A DNA stretch of 64,000 bases, taken from NCBI RefSeq assembly GCF_038593855.1, contig NZ_CP151996.1:1612001-1676000 (forward strand), in the 5' to 3' direction. Every line of letters starts with the position of its first letter. Position 1 is the stretch's first letter. The stretch is from Lysinibacillus sp. FSL M8-0337. GTDB lineage: Bacteria; Bacillota; Bacilli; Bacillales_A; Planococcaceae. The notes under the pieces are model-generated. The model did not search any database and had not been told where the DNA came from. It worked only from the letters and a program-made list of their open reading frames with translations. The translations under genes and the position numbers were made by a program. Below, piece by piece: positions 34,767-43,860 of this stretch.

Positions 34767-35798
34767 ATGAATAAATATCAAGAGTTAATCGTATCCGTAG
34801 TAGCTTTAAGGGGCGATGCCTATGAAATAGGTTTCCAACAAAGTAACGAAGTAACAACATATGCGCATTTAGCGCAAAAGGAACAGCTGCTAGCTTTATC
34901 TACTGCTTGTAATGTACAGCAGGTAAAAGAGCTATTGCTAGATTGTTCGCCCAATCTTTTGCAAGAGATAAAGGGTTTGGCGTTTGGCTTAGAACAGTCA
35001 TGTGAAACCATTATTAAAATGTATAGCGGTTATAATATGACATTTCCAAATATGGGATGTACCTCGTTTGTACACAATGGGAAGTATGTAAGAAATTACG
35101 ATTTCAGTCCAGCTATGTAAGATGCAAGACTCGTTTTTTCTAAACCGTCTGAAGGGTATGCTAGTGTAGGTTTTAGCCAGCAAATTATTGGTAGGTTAGA
35201 TGGAATGAATGAAAAAGGGCTTGTAGTAGGGCTGCATTTTGTCAATAATGAATGGGCAGGCGATGGCTTTTTGGCGACTACTATTGTTAGAATATTACTT
35301 GAACAGTGTGGAAATATTGAAGAAGCTACTGCACTAATAAACAAACTTCCACATCGCTATTGCTACAATTACTCGATGACAGATCAAAGTGGAAAAGCAA
35401 TTGTGGTGGAGGCTACGCCAATGAAGCGGGTGAATTATGTGGAACATCCACTTATTTGCACAAATCATTTTGAATCACAACAATTTGCAGGAAGAAATAA
35501 AGCTTGTATTAAAGGTTCAAAACAACGAAAAAACTATATAAATCGCTATGTAGCAGATCCGCGTACGACAATATCTGTATATCATCATTTCAATAACGGA
35601 GATTCTCCGTTATTTGTTAAACAATATCAAGAATACTTTGGTACGCTCCATACAGTTATATACTCACCAAAGCAATTAGAGATAGTTGTTGGAATAGGTG
35701 AAAATTGTGAGCCACAATCATTTTCACTCCAACAATTTATCGAAGGTAAACGTATTCTTCCGAAAACCATAAAAGGAAACATAATTCAGGCTATCTAA
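34767..35798 (+). pseudogene. C45-family autoproteolytic acyltransferase/hydrolase, one in-frame stop
   Basis: The frame from ATG 34767 (GGGAGG upstream) runs to 35798 in a single phase, broken only by TAA at 35118-35120. Before the stop the protein has NMGCTSFVHNGKYVRNYDFSP, with the Cys at which C45 (6-aminopenicillanate acyltransferase-like) precursors cut themselves. After the stop it continues without a gap as DARLVFSKPSEGYASVGFSQ and GMNEKGLVVGLHFVNNEW, to a normal C-terminus. A tyrosine codon (TAT or TAC) changed to TAA would explain the break. Total length of ~343 residues suits the family. It is either a recently inactivated gene or a base-call error. It has no operon partner. Confidence 0.85.
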
Positions 35799-36118
35799 TT
35801 TGTTAGGCTTGGTTTATAATTTAATAGAATAAATAGGGGAATGGCGTAACATTTGTTGGGCTATTCTCCTTTCGTTTTGTAGCTATTTCGCTTTTCGAAA
35901 GAATAAAAAAATATTCCGTTTTTTGTATAAAAATACTAAATTAAAAAAATAAACTTGGATAAAAGTATTGTTTTCAACATACTTTAAAAAATACACATGA
36001 AAAAACGAAAATTACTATAGTATAATATTATTGTTATTTATATAAATACTAATTTGTTCTAGGAGTAATTACACATCGTTAAATAATGAATACAATAGAT
36101 GAGGAAGTACCAGTTTGT
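35799..36118. other. AT-rich promoter region of sensor kinase
   Basis: About 320 bases. After the terminator it is very AT-rich, with TATAAT-like boxes near 36021; no further coding sequence is seen. Confidence 0.4.
35835..35875 (+). terminator. Terminator after the acyltransferase gene
   Basis: Eleven-base stem (AGGGGAATGGC with GCTATTCTCCT, two G-U pairs), 14-base loop, then TTCGTTTTG. Confidence 0.6.
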
Positions 36119-37426
36119 ATGAAAAATCGTAAAATTAAACTAATATTAGTATTAGCGACTGTCTTATTGTCATTGTTCACAAGTTTAAATGTGCTCACTT
36201 CATATGTGAAAATGAAAAAGACGGTGGAAGAATCCATCGCTAACCAGAGCCTAGAAGCGGCTATTTCCATCGCATCATCAATTGATGTTAAGTTGTATCA
36301 ACAATTTGCAAATAATCCTGTGAAAAATGCAACTTATTGGGAAATAAGAAGATACTTAAATGATGCAAGAGAAAAATTAGGGGCCTTAAATGTCTATACT
36401 TTAGAAATTGATAATCCTAAAGTATCAAAAACGATGATTGCTGGTGTTCCCAATCATCTCACAGTAGGCTTTGATATTGGGCAAGTTTGTACTGTTCCAG
36501 AAAAGCAAATCAAACTAGCTTATCAAGGGTTGACATATGTTACGAATGTCATTAATGACCCTCAACACGGAGACTATCTTTCTGTAGGCGCTCCAATTAA
36601 GAATGACAAAGGTCAAATTATTGGCTATCTAGGGATTGATATAAGCGCAGACAAACTTAATGGTATAAAAGGCAAAGTATTAGAAAATAATTTATTCTTG
36701 TTTATTTATAATGGAATATTTATATTGATCGTTATTGCATCGTTTTTCTTTTTACAGAGATGGTATCAAAAAGAAGTGACAAAAGAAGTAGAGGTAACAG
36801 AAGATACCTACCAAACTGAAATAAAAGCGTTAATTACCTCTGTATCGTCCTTAAGACATGACTTTACCAATCATATTCAAGTGTTGCATGGGCTTTTACA
36901 ATTGGGAGAGCCAGATCAAGCGAAACAGTATTTATCATCATTATCTAAAGAGGTACAGGAAATAAAGTCATTGAAATTAAATATTAACCATCCGGGGCTA
37001 TCGATTTTATTGCAAACTAAAAAGTTAGCTGCTCAAAATCATAATATTGAGATGGATATATCAGTTTCGCAGGATACTTTCGATAAAATAAAAACGACTG
37101 ATATCATTAAATTATTATCAAATTTAATTGATAATGCGATTGATGCGACAATTGAATTGCCTGAAAGTGACCGCAAAATGAAAATTTGTTGTCATGCGGA
37201 TGAAATGAAGTATGTATTTGAAATTGTTAATACAGGACCAACCATTACGGACCCAGATCAAATCTTTAAGCAAGGGTTTACAACGAAAAAAGCTGAACTA
37301 GGAAAAATTAGAGGTCAAGGCTTGTTTATTGTGAAAGAAGTTGTGAAAAAATACAACGGCAACATTTCTATCCAATCAACAGGGGAATTTGAGACAACGG
37401 CGATTGTAATCATTCCTTTAAAGTAA
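36119..37426 (+). CDS. CitA/DcuS-type sensor histidine kinase, orphan
   Basis: A 435-residue membrane kinase: helix at residues ~5-25, an external PAS-like sensor domain (about 30-190, with GDYLSVGAPIKNDKGQIIGYLGIDIS), a second helix near 195-220, a Spo0B-like dimerisation helix with SLRHDFTNHIQVLHGLLQ, and an ATPase domain (NLIDNAIDA, GQGLFIVKEVV). Such kinases usually sense small carboxylates or nutrients. The start is uncertain: ATG 36119 has AGGAAG 12 bases upstream, and an earlier ATG 36086 lies too far from its site. No response regulator gene is adjacent. A terminator follows. Confidence 0.85.
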   Translation: MKNRKIKLILVLATVLLSLFTSLNVLTSYVKMKKTVEESIANQSLEAAISIASSIDVKLYQQFANNPVKNATYWEIRRYLNDAREKLGALNVYTLEIDNPKVSKTMIAGVPNHLTVGFDIGQVCTVPEKQIKLAYQGLTYVTNVINDPQHGDYLSVGAPIKNDKGQIIGYLGIDISADKLNGIKGKVLENNLFLFIYNGIFILIVIASFFFLQRWYQKEVTKEVEVTEDTYQTEIKALITSVSSLRHDFTNHIQVLHGLLQLGEPDQAKQYLSSLSKEVQEIKSLKLNINHPGLSILLQTKKLAAQNHNIEMDISVSQDTFDKIKTTDIIKLLSNLIDNAIDATIELPESDRKMKICCHADEMKYVFEIVNTGPTITDPDQIFKQGFTTKKAELGKIRGQGLFIVKEVVKKYNGNISIQSTGEFETTAIVIIPLK

Positions 37427-37504
37427 ATGGGCAGTTGTTATCTCTTTCACGGCTAATCTTCGCGTGAAGCAAAGCCACTTTTTAACTGGATAGTATAATA
37501 ACTT

Positions 37505-37537
37505 AAGCTTCCTACTTATTAGCGTAGGAGGCTTTTG
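37505..37537 (+). terminator. Terminator of sensor kinase gene
   Basis: Eleven-base stem (AAGCTTCCTAC/GTAGGAGGCTT, one G-U pair) followed by TTTTG, 78 bases after the kinase stop. Confidence 0.75.
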
Positions 37538-37639
37538 TTGATAAGTAAATGCGTTTGTATTTGAATAGCATGTATTAGCTAATATAAGTCATACATTAAC
37601 AGTAAATCTAAGCGGGCAGGTTAGGAGGATAAAAACCAT

Positions 37640-38194
37640 TTGGAAAAACCAATCCTTGATTTACTAAGAGCAGGTGGACTGATTTTATATGTTAGACATG
37701 GAGAAGCAACTGTTGGTGAAGATCAGCCATATGTTAATTTTCAAAACTGTTATACACAAAGAAATTTATCTGATTACGGACGGCAAGAAGCCGTTTACTA
37801 TGGACAGATGCTACGTTATTGGCAAATTCCAATTAGTTCACCTATAATAACAAGTCCGTTTTGTCGAACAATTGAAACGGCACAGCTTGCCTTCCCAACA
37901 ATGTATCTACAAATTGACCCGTTTTGGTTTACAATTACTAAATTAGCAGAAACCTTTTCCACAACTGAACAACAACAAATTTTAAAGGATGCCCAACAAC
38001 ATTTAGAAGTAAAACCACCACTTGGAACTAATCAAGTAATTATTGCGCACAGTTTTCCGAAAGGGACTTCCATAGGTGAAATTTCAAGCATGGGAACCGT
38101 TATTATTAAGCCTAAAGGTGTGGGCAATGGCTATGAAATTGTAAAACAGCTAACATTAGCCGATTTAGCAACCTTAGGGACGTCACAAAAATAA
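37640..38194 (+). CDS. Histidine phosphatase superfamily protein
   Basis: A 184-residue protein of the phosphoglycerate mutase-like branch. The catalytic RHGE is in LILYVRHGEAT near residues 15-25, a conserved Arg follows in SPFCRTIETAQLAF, and the second catalytic His is in VIIAHSFPKG near residue 136. TTG 37640 follows TAGGAGG. The cold-shock gene begins 15 bases later, so they may be cotranscribed. Substrate unknown. Confidence 0.82.
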   Translation: MEKPILDLLRAGGLILYVRHGEATVGEDQPYVNFQNCYTQRNLSDYGRQEAVYYGQMLRYWQIPISSPIITSPFCRTIETAQLAFPTMYLQIDPFWFTITKLAETFSTTEQQQILKDAQQHLEVKPPLGTNQVIIAHSFPKGTSIGEISSMGTVIIKPKGVGNGYEIVKQLTLADLATLGTSQK

Positions 38195-38209
38195 TATTGG
38201 AGGATAGAG

Positions 38210-38455
38210 ATGAAACAAGAAGGAATTGTCAAATGGTATAAAGACGAAAAAGGCTATGGACGTATTATGCTTAATGGTGAGAAAGACAATCATGTTTTTG
38301 TTCATTTTAGTTCGATTTTACCCGATAAGGAGAGATTTTCAACTGCATTTCGCTTTTTGAAACAAGGTCAAAAAGTCTCCTTTGATTTACATGAAATACC
38401 CAATTCTACTGACCAAAAGCAGGTTGCAGAAAATGTCATTGTGCTGTCAGACTAA
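38210..38455 (+). CDS. Cold-shock domain protein
   Basis: An 81-residue nucleic-acid-binding protein with a variant cold-shock fold: IVKWYKDEKGYGRIML (RNP1-like, with Tyr in place of the usual Phe) and HVFVHFSSI (RNP2), then KQGQKVSFDL. It is longer than the classical 66-residue CspB and carries an insert around residues 40-52. ATG 38210 follows TTGGAGG. Expected role: RNA or single-stranded DNA chaperone. Confidence 0.82.
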   Translation: MKQEGIVKWYKDEKGYGRIMLNGEKDNHVFVHFSSILPDKERFSTAFRFLKQGQKVSFDLHEIPNSTDQKQVAENVIVLSD

Positions 38456-38524
38456 TATGCACTCTTATAATTGTTTGTGGCAATCTATTCTAGCGATGAA
38501 AAATTGCGATGCCCATTTATAGAA

Positions 38525-38553
38525 AACGTTAATCCGTGGATTGGCGTTTTTTC
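38525..38553 (+). terminator. Terminator after cold-shock gene
   Basis: Eleven-base stem (AACGTTAATCC/GGATTGGCGTT, two G-U pairs), 2-base spacer in the loop region, then six Ts. Confidence 0.65.
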
Positions 38554-38657
38554 TTGCGCTCTAGAGAGGAAGGTACCTGTAGTATTTTAGATGGCTTACG
38601 ATATATATAAATTGAATGAATATACATTTAAATTTATAATCATTTATATTTTGAATG

Positions 38658-38701
38658 CCAAAAGGGCAGGTCACTTACAATTGAGTGACCTGCCCTTTTG
38701 G
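38658..38701. repeat. Perfect 18-base inverted repeat (strong hairpin)
   Basis: Arms 38658-38675 and 38684-38701 pair perfectly around an 8-base loop (core AAAGGGCAGGTCACT). It is too far from the cold-shock gene, and lies after another terminator, to be an obvious second terminator. It could end a small RNA transcribed from the region between. Confidence 0.6.
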
Positions 38702-39598
38702 TTGGAACTGTTTCTAGCAATAAATATATGAGGGAAATAAATTACTTGATGTATATATTATTTAAAAAATAAAATATTCTAATAATTTTTGTCGTTGTAT
38801 GGTAAACTTGATTGTGTTATATAACAATATAAAGAAAAATATTTGTAAGTCGTTTAGGATTTCCTTAAACAAGAGGAAATGAATAAAACCAAGGTTTATG
38901 TCTTGATAGATTTAATGGAAGCGTATACAGTAACTATTGAGACAGGTGAACATCATTCGATTTGTAAACATAGCTAAATGAGAAAAAAGTCGTTGAGCTT
39001 ATATTATTGAAGATGATTGGAAGTGAATTGTTTCGTTTGTTGAAAGAAGTGTGTCTTTTGGCCTTTTATATTATTGGAGTAAAAATGCTGTAATATCCCG
39101 TCGAAAAAGCGAAAATTAGTTTGAAGGTACCTTGTGAATGTTAGCAAATCATGTAAAATAGAGTCGATTACGAGCTTTTAGACTAAAAGTTCTAGTGCTT
39201 TTAGTATGAGTGAAGTTAAAAAATATCTTTCATTAAAAAATGATGGATAAATTATTTTAGTAGTAGCATACTAAAATTCAATCAGTTGACTTTATACAAC
39301 ATAAACATCTTTCAGGCGATGCATTTATCCGATTTGATATGTAACGGCAGACCAATGCACCATACTCTTGAAAACAGGGGGAAGGTCTTTGTTTTAATGT
39401 GTACAAAGGACATTATGAGCGGACTTCGCACTTTTTACTACTTTTTGATTAGTTTATTACTATAATATTGTAGTAGATATTTTATTCTTTAAATAGTTGT
39501 GATAGACTATTGTAAGTTTATAGTTGATACAGAAAAGGTGTGTGACTAGTTTACACCTACATCATTTCTGCAAATCTTAAAATATAAGGATGGTAAAA

Positions 39599-41086
39599 AT
39601 GAGTAACAGAGTAACTAAATCAGACGTCATCTTAATTGGTGCCGGAATTATGAGTGCGACTTTGGGGACAATGCTCAAAGAATTAGCACCGGACTGGAAT
39701 ATTACTGTGTTTGAAAAACTTTCAAACGCCGGTGAGGAAAGCTCTAATGAATGGAATAATGCAGGAACAGGGCATGCAGCACTATGCGAGCTTAACTACA
39801 CTTCTGAAAAACCAGACGGTACTATTGATATTAGCAAAGCAATTAATGTCAATGAACAGTTCCAGGTTTCGATGCAGTTTTGGTCATATCTTGTAAAGAA
39901 CAAGCTGATCCAAAATCCGCAAGATTTTATTATGCCATTACCACATATGAGTATGGTAAGAGGTGAAAAAAACGTTGAGTATTTAAGAAAACGTTATGAA
40001 ACAATGTCAAATAATCCTCTTTTCAAAGGGATGGAATTCTCTGATAATCCAGAAAAACTGAAAGAATGGATTCCACTTATTATGGAAGACCGCCCAGCAA
40101 ATGAGGCCATTGCTGCAACAAAAATTGACACTGGTACAGACGTTAACTTCGGTGCTTTAACACGTATTTTATTTGACCACCTAAAAGCGAAAGATGTAGA
40201 TATCAACTACAACCATAGTGTCGAAAGCATTAAACGTACGAAAGACGGTTTATGGGAATTAAAAGTTCATGATAAAGATGGCTGTAAAATGGAATACCAT
40301 ACAGCAAAATTCGTCTTCCTTGGCGCTGGCGGAGGAAGTCTTGAATTATTACAAAAATCAGGCATTCCTGAAGGAAAACACATTGGTGGATTCCCAATTA
40401 GTGGATTGTTTATGGTATGTAAAAACCAAGAAGTGGTTGAACAACATCATGCAAAAGTATACGGTAAAGCTGCAGTTGGTGCACCACCAATGTCTGTTCC
40501 ACATTTAGACACTCGCTTTATCGATAACAAAAAATCATTACTATTTGGACCATTTGCTGGTTTCTCACCAAAATTCTTAAAAACAGGTTCAAATATGGAC
40601 TTATTTGCTTCTGTAAAACCGCATAATATTACAACATTATTAGCGGCAGGGGTTAAAGAAATGTCCTTAACAAAATATTTAATCCAACAACTGTTATTAT
40701 CAAAAGATCAACGTATGGAAGAGTTACGTGAGTTTATCCCAACTGCTAAAAGTGAGGACTGGGATATTGTCGTTGCAGGTCAACGTGTACAAGTTATCAA
40801 AGATACTGAAGCTGGCGGTAAAGGAACATTACAATTTGGTACCGAAGTAGTAAGTGCTGCTGACGGATCAATCGCTGCATTATTAGGTGCTTCACCAGGT
40901 GCATCTACTGCCGTTCACGTTATGTTGCAAGTCATTCAAAAATGTTTCCCTCAACAAGCTAAAGAGTGGGAGCCAAAACTAAAAGAAATGATTCCATCTT
41001 ACGGTATCTCTTTATTACAAAATCCAGCGCTGCTTGAAGAAGTTCATACTTCAACAGCAGAGGCTCTAGGTCTAAACAAAAACTAA
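39599..41086 (+). CDS. mqo: Malate:quinone oxidoreductase
   Basis: FAD-dependent, membrane-associated enzyme that oxidises malate to oxaloacetate and passes electrons to quinone, bypassing NAD-malate dehydrogenase. The 495-residue protein has the Rossmann motif [17 protein letters not shown] near residue 10, [31 protein letters not shown], and the C-terminal [30 protein letters not shown] that marks Mqo. ATG 39599 was preferred to 39590 because AAGGATGG lies 5 bases upstream. Single gene with its own terminator. Confidence 0.95.
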   Translation: MSNRVTKSDVILIGAGIMSATLGTMLKELAPDWNITVFEKLSNAGEESSNEWNNAGTGHAALCELNYTSEKPDGTIDISKAINVNEQFQVSMQFWSYLVKNKLIQNPQDFIMPLPHMSMVRGEKNVEYLRKRYETMSNNPLFKGMEFSDNPEKLKEWIPLIMEDRPANEAIAATKIDTGTDVNFGALTRILFDHLKAKDVDINYNHSVESIKRTKDGLWELKVHDKDGCKMEYHTAKFVFLGAGGGSLELLQKSGIPEGKHIGGFPISGLFMVCKNQEVVEQHHAKVYGKAAVGAPPMSVPHLDTRFIDNKKSLLFGPFAGFSPKFLKTGSNMDLFASVKPHNITTLLAAGVKEMSLTKYLIQQLLLSKDQRMEELREFIPTAKSEDWDIVVAGQRVQVIKDTEAGGKGTLQFGTEVVSAADGSIAALLGASPGASTAVHVMLQVIQKCFPQQAKEWEPKLKEMIPSYGISLLQNPALLEEVHTSTAEALGLNKN

Positions 41087-41095
41087 TCAATTTAT

Positions 41096-41130
41096 GAACC
41101 TTCAATCCATTTTGGATTGAAGGTTCTTTT
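41096..41130 (+). terminator. Terminator of mqo
   Basis: Perfect 14-base stem (GAACCTTCAATCCA/TGGATTGAAGGTTC) with a 3-base loop and T run, 9 bases after the stop. Confidence 0.92.
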
Positions 41131-41363
41131 TACATTGGCTAGGGAATGAGTTGTTATGTTGAGCAAAAGTAGTGAAGCTCTTCCTATTTAATATTGCTGT
41201 TGCTTCCAAATTTCCAATATATTCTTAAAGAAGGAACTAATCTAACAAAAAAGTAGTTAGAATGAAAATTATAAATGAACTGGCTTCTGTTGTAAACAAA
41301 ATAAATATCCAGTATACTTTTTCGTATGGCATAGTAGAAATGAAAAATAAAGGATGAGTATAG

Positions 41364-41585
41364 ATGACGTTTGAAGAAGTATTACCGCGTTTAAAGGCGG
41401 GCGAGAAAGTGATTCGTGAAGGATGGAGCGGTGCTGAATTATATGTCAAGCTTGTAGGTCAAAGCGAGCACGACGGAGAGAATTTGAACCCCTATTTTTT
41501 AATTAATGTGCGTGGCGAGGGTTACACGATGTTTACACCGACAGTATGTGATTTATTAGCAGAAGATTGGAAAATCGTAAACTAA
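41364..41585 (+). CDS. DUF2829 (Thoeris anti-defence Tad2-like) protein
   Basis: A 73-residue protein matching DUF2829: MTFEEVLPRLKAGEKVIREGWSG at the start, a beta strand with Tyr-Val-Lys-Leu-Val, and the closing MFTPTVCDLLAEDWKIV. In phages, DUF2829 proteins are Tad2, which bind the cyclic ADP-ribose signal made by Thoeris immunity. The N-terminal tryptophan and the EDWKIV end are conserved across the family. ATG 41364 follows AAAGGATG, and a terminator follows. There are no phage genes around it, so this is a stand-alone chromosomal copy. Whether it binds a nucleotide signal here is unknown. Confidence 0.8.
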   Translation: MTFEEVLPRLKAGEKVIREGWSGAELYVKLVGQSEHDGENLNPYFLINVRGEGYTMFTPTVCDLLAEDWKIVN

Positions 41586-41610
41586 ATTCAGTGTCGTTTC
41601 AAAGGTTATA

Positions 41611-41647
41611 ATAGTATGCTAAGTAATTCTTAGTATGCTATTTTTTT
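41611..41647 (+). terminator. Terminator after DUF2829 gene
   Basis: Stem AGTATGCTAAG/CTTAGTATGCT (two G-U pairs) with a TAATT loop, then a short T run, 26 bases after the stop. Confidence 0.75.
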
Positions 41648-41788
41648 GATATAAAGGTTAAGCTATTAGGCTGTATAGTTTATAAGAGCTGACGCATTGC
41701 ATGCAGGTTGCGACTTGAAGGACTTTAAAAAATGTCTCTTCTTTCAGTATTTTTAGTAGTAGATTACTTTTTTAAAAGGAGAGATTAT

Positions 41789-42544
41789 ATGAAGTTTGAA
41801 GAATATCATGGTAAAACAGTGTTTATTACGGGTGCTGCGTCAGGTATTGGCCAAGCACAAGCTATTGCTTTTTTAGAAAACGGTGCTCATGTTTTTGGTT
41901 TGGACGTAGAAGAGCGGGGGTTAGAGCAATTACACCAGCTATACCCAGAGCGCTTTGCATATACTCTAGGAAGTGTCTACAAGAAAAGTGATGTAGAGCA
42001 CGCTTTTCAAGCAGTAATGGCAAGCTTTAGCAGCGTAGATATCTTACTGAATACAGCTGGCGTTTTAGATGGTTTTGCCAAAACACTAGATACCGATGAG
42101 GTGCTTTGGGACAAAATTATGAATACAAATGTAAAGGGTACTTTTTTTGTAACGAATACAATTTTACCTCATATGTTACAACGGAAATCGGGCATCATCG
42201 TTAATATGGCATCTATTGCAGGGCTGATTGCAGGAGGTGGGGGTGCGGCTTATACAGCATCCAAGCATGCCATTGTGGGCTATACGAAACAGTTAGATTT
42301 AGATTATTGTCGCGAGGGGATACGTGCGAATGCTATTGCACCAGGAGCTATTCAAACAGCTATGACCAAAGCTGATTTTGAAGGCGATGGTGAAATGGCA
42401 AAATGGGTTGCCAACGAGACACCTGCTGGTCGCTGGGCACAACCAAGCGAAGTGGCGAATTTAACGCTTTTTTTGGCGAGTCATGCCGCGGATTATATAC
42501 ATGGAGCTGTGGTACCAATTGATGGTGGATGGATAGCGAAATAG
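41789..42544 (+). CDS. Short-chain dehydrogenase/reductase, FabG-like
   Basis: A 251-residue NAD(P)-dependent oxidoreductase. Cofactor motif FITGAASGIGQAQA near residues 12-25, NTAGV near residue 90, catalytic Ser in NMASIAG and Tyr-Lys in YTASKHAIVGYTK. The acidic GLDVEERG after strand 2 favours NAD over NADP. ATG 41789 follows AAAAGGAG; the frame is also open upstream to 41732 but without a site. Substrate unknown. It is followed by the queT riboswitch, so it is probably monocistronic. Confidence 0.88.
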   Translation: MKFEEYHGKTVFITGAASGIGQAQAIAFLENGAHVFGLDVEERGLEQLHQLYPERFAYTLGSVYKKSDVEHAFQAVMASFSSVDILLNTAGVLDGFAKTLDTDEVLWDKIMNTNVKGTFFVTNTILPHMLQRKSGIIVNMASIAGLIAGGGGAAYTASKHAIVGYTKQLDLDYCREGIRANAIAPGAIQTAMTKADFEGDGEMAKWVANETPAGRWAQPSEVANLTLFLASHAADYIHGAVVPIDGGWIAK

Positions 42545-42603
42545 TATTGGTCAATGAATCATTCTTCTGCTATAATACGCAAGTAAGCAAAAATAAGCTT
42601 ACA

Positions 42604-42688
42604 CTACGGCACTTCAGTTAGGGCATCATGCTCTCTTCCTTTGGTCGTAGTTATTACTAAAATAGCAGCATGCTATTTTACAAAGGAG
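42604..42688 (+). ncRNA. Probable preQ1-II riboswitch upstream of queT
   Basis: The leader has the parts of a preQ1-II (COG4708) aptamer: a closing stem CTACGG (42604) with TCGTAG (42645), a loop strand holding CAGTTAGG and CTTCCTTT, an extra small stem (GGGCA/TGCTC), then TTATTACTA, a 9-base hairpin (AAAATAGCA/TGCTATTTT, 42659-42679), and CAAAGGAG. The last part is the ribosome site of queT. In this class the CTTCCTTT-like strand pairs with AAAGGAG when preQ1 binds, so it would act on translation. The assignment rests on layout and on the gene it controls. Confidence 0.65.
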
Positions 42689-42696
42689 AATGTAAA

Positions 42697-43206
42697 TTGA
42701 ATACATCTATTGTAAAAGATTCACCGCGTACTTCTGTAAGGGAACTTACAAAAGTAGCACTTGTTGCAGCCTTGTATGTGGCTGTAACTGTATTGTTATC
42801 AGTGATTAGCTTTGGAGCAGTGCAGCTACGTTTGTCGGAGATGTTCAATTATTTGGCGCTGTACAATAAGCGGTATGTAGTTGCAGTAACCCTAGGTGTT
42901 GTACTAGCAAATTTTATGTCACCGACTTGGATTCTTGATGTGCCTATCGGCGGAATTGCAACATTTCTAGTATTAATTCTTTGCCGAATGGTAACTAAAA
43001 ATATGAAGCAGGATAGTTGGAAAATGGTCATCACAGCAGTGATTTTTGCACTATCGATGTTTACTGTTGCAGGCCAGTTAACGATACTGTATGATCTACC
43101 ATTTTGGGCGACATGGTTTACGGTTGGCGTCGGAGAATTATTATCGATGACTGTTGGTGGCGTGACCATTTACTTATTAAATAAAAAAATAGATTTATCC
43201 AAATAG
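42697..43206 (+). CDS. queT: QueT-family queuosine precursor transporter
   Basis: A 169-residue membrane protein (COG4708) with about five helices and the family blocks VALVAALYVAVTVLLSVISFGAVQLRLSEM and VTLGVVLANFMSP. It is the substrate-binding S component of an energy-coupling-factor transporter that imports preQ0/preQ1 for queuosine synthesis. TTG 42697 was chosen because AAAGGAG lies 8 bases upstream and belongs to the riboswitch; an earlier ATG at 42670 lies inside the hairpin. The terminator follows at 43211. Confidence 0.88.
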   Translation: MNTSIVKDSPRTSVRELTKVALVAALYVAVTVLLSVISFGAVQLRLSEMFNYLALYNKRYVVAVTLGVVLANFMSPTWILDVPIGGIATFLVLILCRMVTKNMKQDSWKMVITAVIFALSMFTVAGQLTILYDLPFWATWFTVGVGELLSMTVGGVTIYLLNKKIDLSK

Positions 43207-43210
43207 AAAA

Positions 43211-43240
43211 AACACATTCGCGCAAGCGAGTGTGTTTTTA
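43211..43240 (+). terminator. Terminator of queT
   Basis: Ten-base stem (ACACATTCGC/GCGAGTGTGT, with G-U pairs), GCAA loop and T run, right after the stop. Confidence 0.85.
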
Positions 43241-43323
43241 TTTGTAAAGGGAACAGGCGTGTATCGCAAATAAAAAATTCTCGCTGATTTAACAGCGAGA
43301 ACAACTCAAAGAACTACGAATAT

Positions 43324-43860
43324 TTATTTGTTGAAAATCGGTGTTTTTCTTAAGAGAATACAAACCGGTATTGCCACGATCATTCCTAAAACATTTTGAA
43401 CTAAGTCTCCAGGAATAGAAGTCAATGGTGCAACCCAATTGGCATATAAAATACCTTCCCCAACGTAATAAACGGCTACCATAAATGGAACAGAAATAAT
43501 CATAGCTAGAACATTAAAGGCAATGCTGTTTCCTTTGCGACCGTTCGACCAAGCGATTTTCCCTACGATATAGCCTTGTAAGCCACGAGCGACGATTGTA
43601 ATAGGTGCCCACAATGTCCAACCAGATACAACGTCAAATAAACCCATGCCTATTGCACCTGCAATGGCACCTTTTTTAGGGCCAAAAAGAATAGATGCGA
43701 TAAAGAGCATACCTGTACCAAGATGAACCAATCCACCATTTGCTTTAATAGGTAGTTTAATATTCAATGTGAGTGTTGCTACAAACACAAGTGCAATTAA
43801 CATGGCTGATAGAATGAGGTCAAAAGTGCGTGAATGTGAATAGCTTATTGATTTTTGCAT
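43324..43860 (-). CDS. ECF transporter S component (ECF-ribofla_trS1 type)
   Basis: A 178-residue membrane protein with about six helices. The blocks GGLVHLGTGMLFIASILFGPKKGAIAGAIGMGLFDVVSGW and WAPITIVARGLQGYIVGKIAW are typical of the PF07155 group of vitamin-uptake substrate-binding subunits, which share an energising EcfAA'T module. ATG 43860 follows AAGGAAGG. No riboswitch that I recognise precedes it, so the vitamin cannot be assigned. It faces queT, ending convergent with it. Confidence 0.8.
   Translation of the reverse strand: MQKSISYSHSRTFDLILSAMLIALVFVATLTLNIKLPIKANGGLVHLGTGMLFIASILFGPKKGAIAGAIGMGLFDVVSGWTLWAPITIVARGLQGYIVGKIAWSNGRKGNSIAFNVLAMIISVPFMVAVYYVGEGILYANWVAPLTSIPGDLVQNVLGMIVAIPVCILLRKTPIFNK

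Larger units (their letters stand above)
38456..39598. other. Long gene-free region upstream of mqo
   Basis: More than 1.1 kb with no convincing gene. It holds the terminator at 38525, a very strong hairpin at 38658 and a 32-codon frame at 38879-38977 whose AGAGG site is only two bases from the ATG. The rest is AT-rich and full of stops. The mqo promoter lies at the right end. Confidence 0.5.

Noticed and set aside
38879-38977. 32-codon frame in the gap before mqo
   Set aside because: The only ribosome-like site is two bases from the ATG, the peptide matches nothing, and the area is otherwise full of stops.
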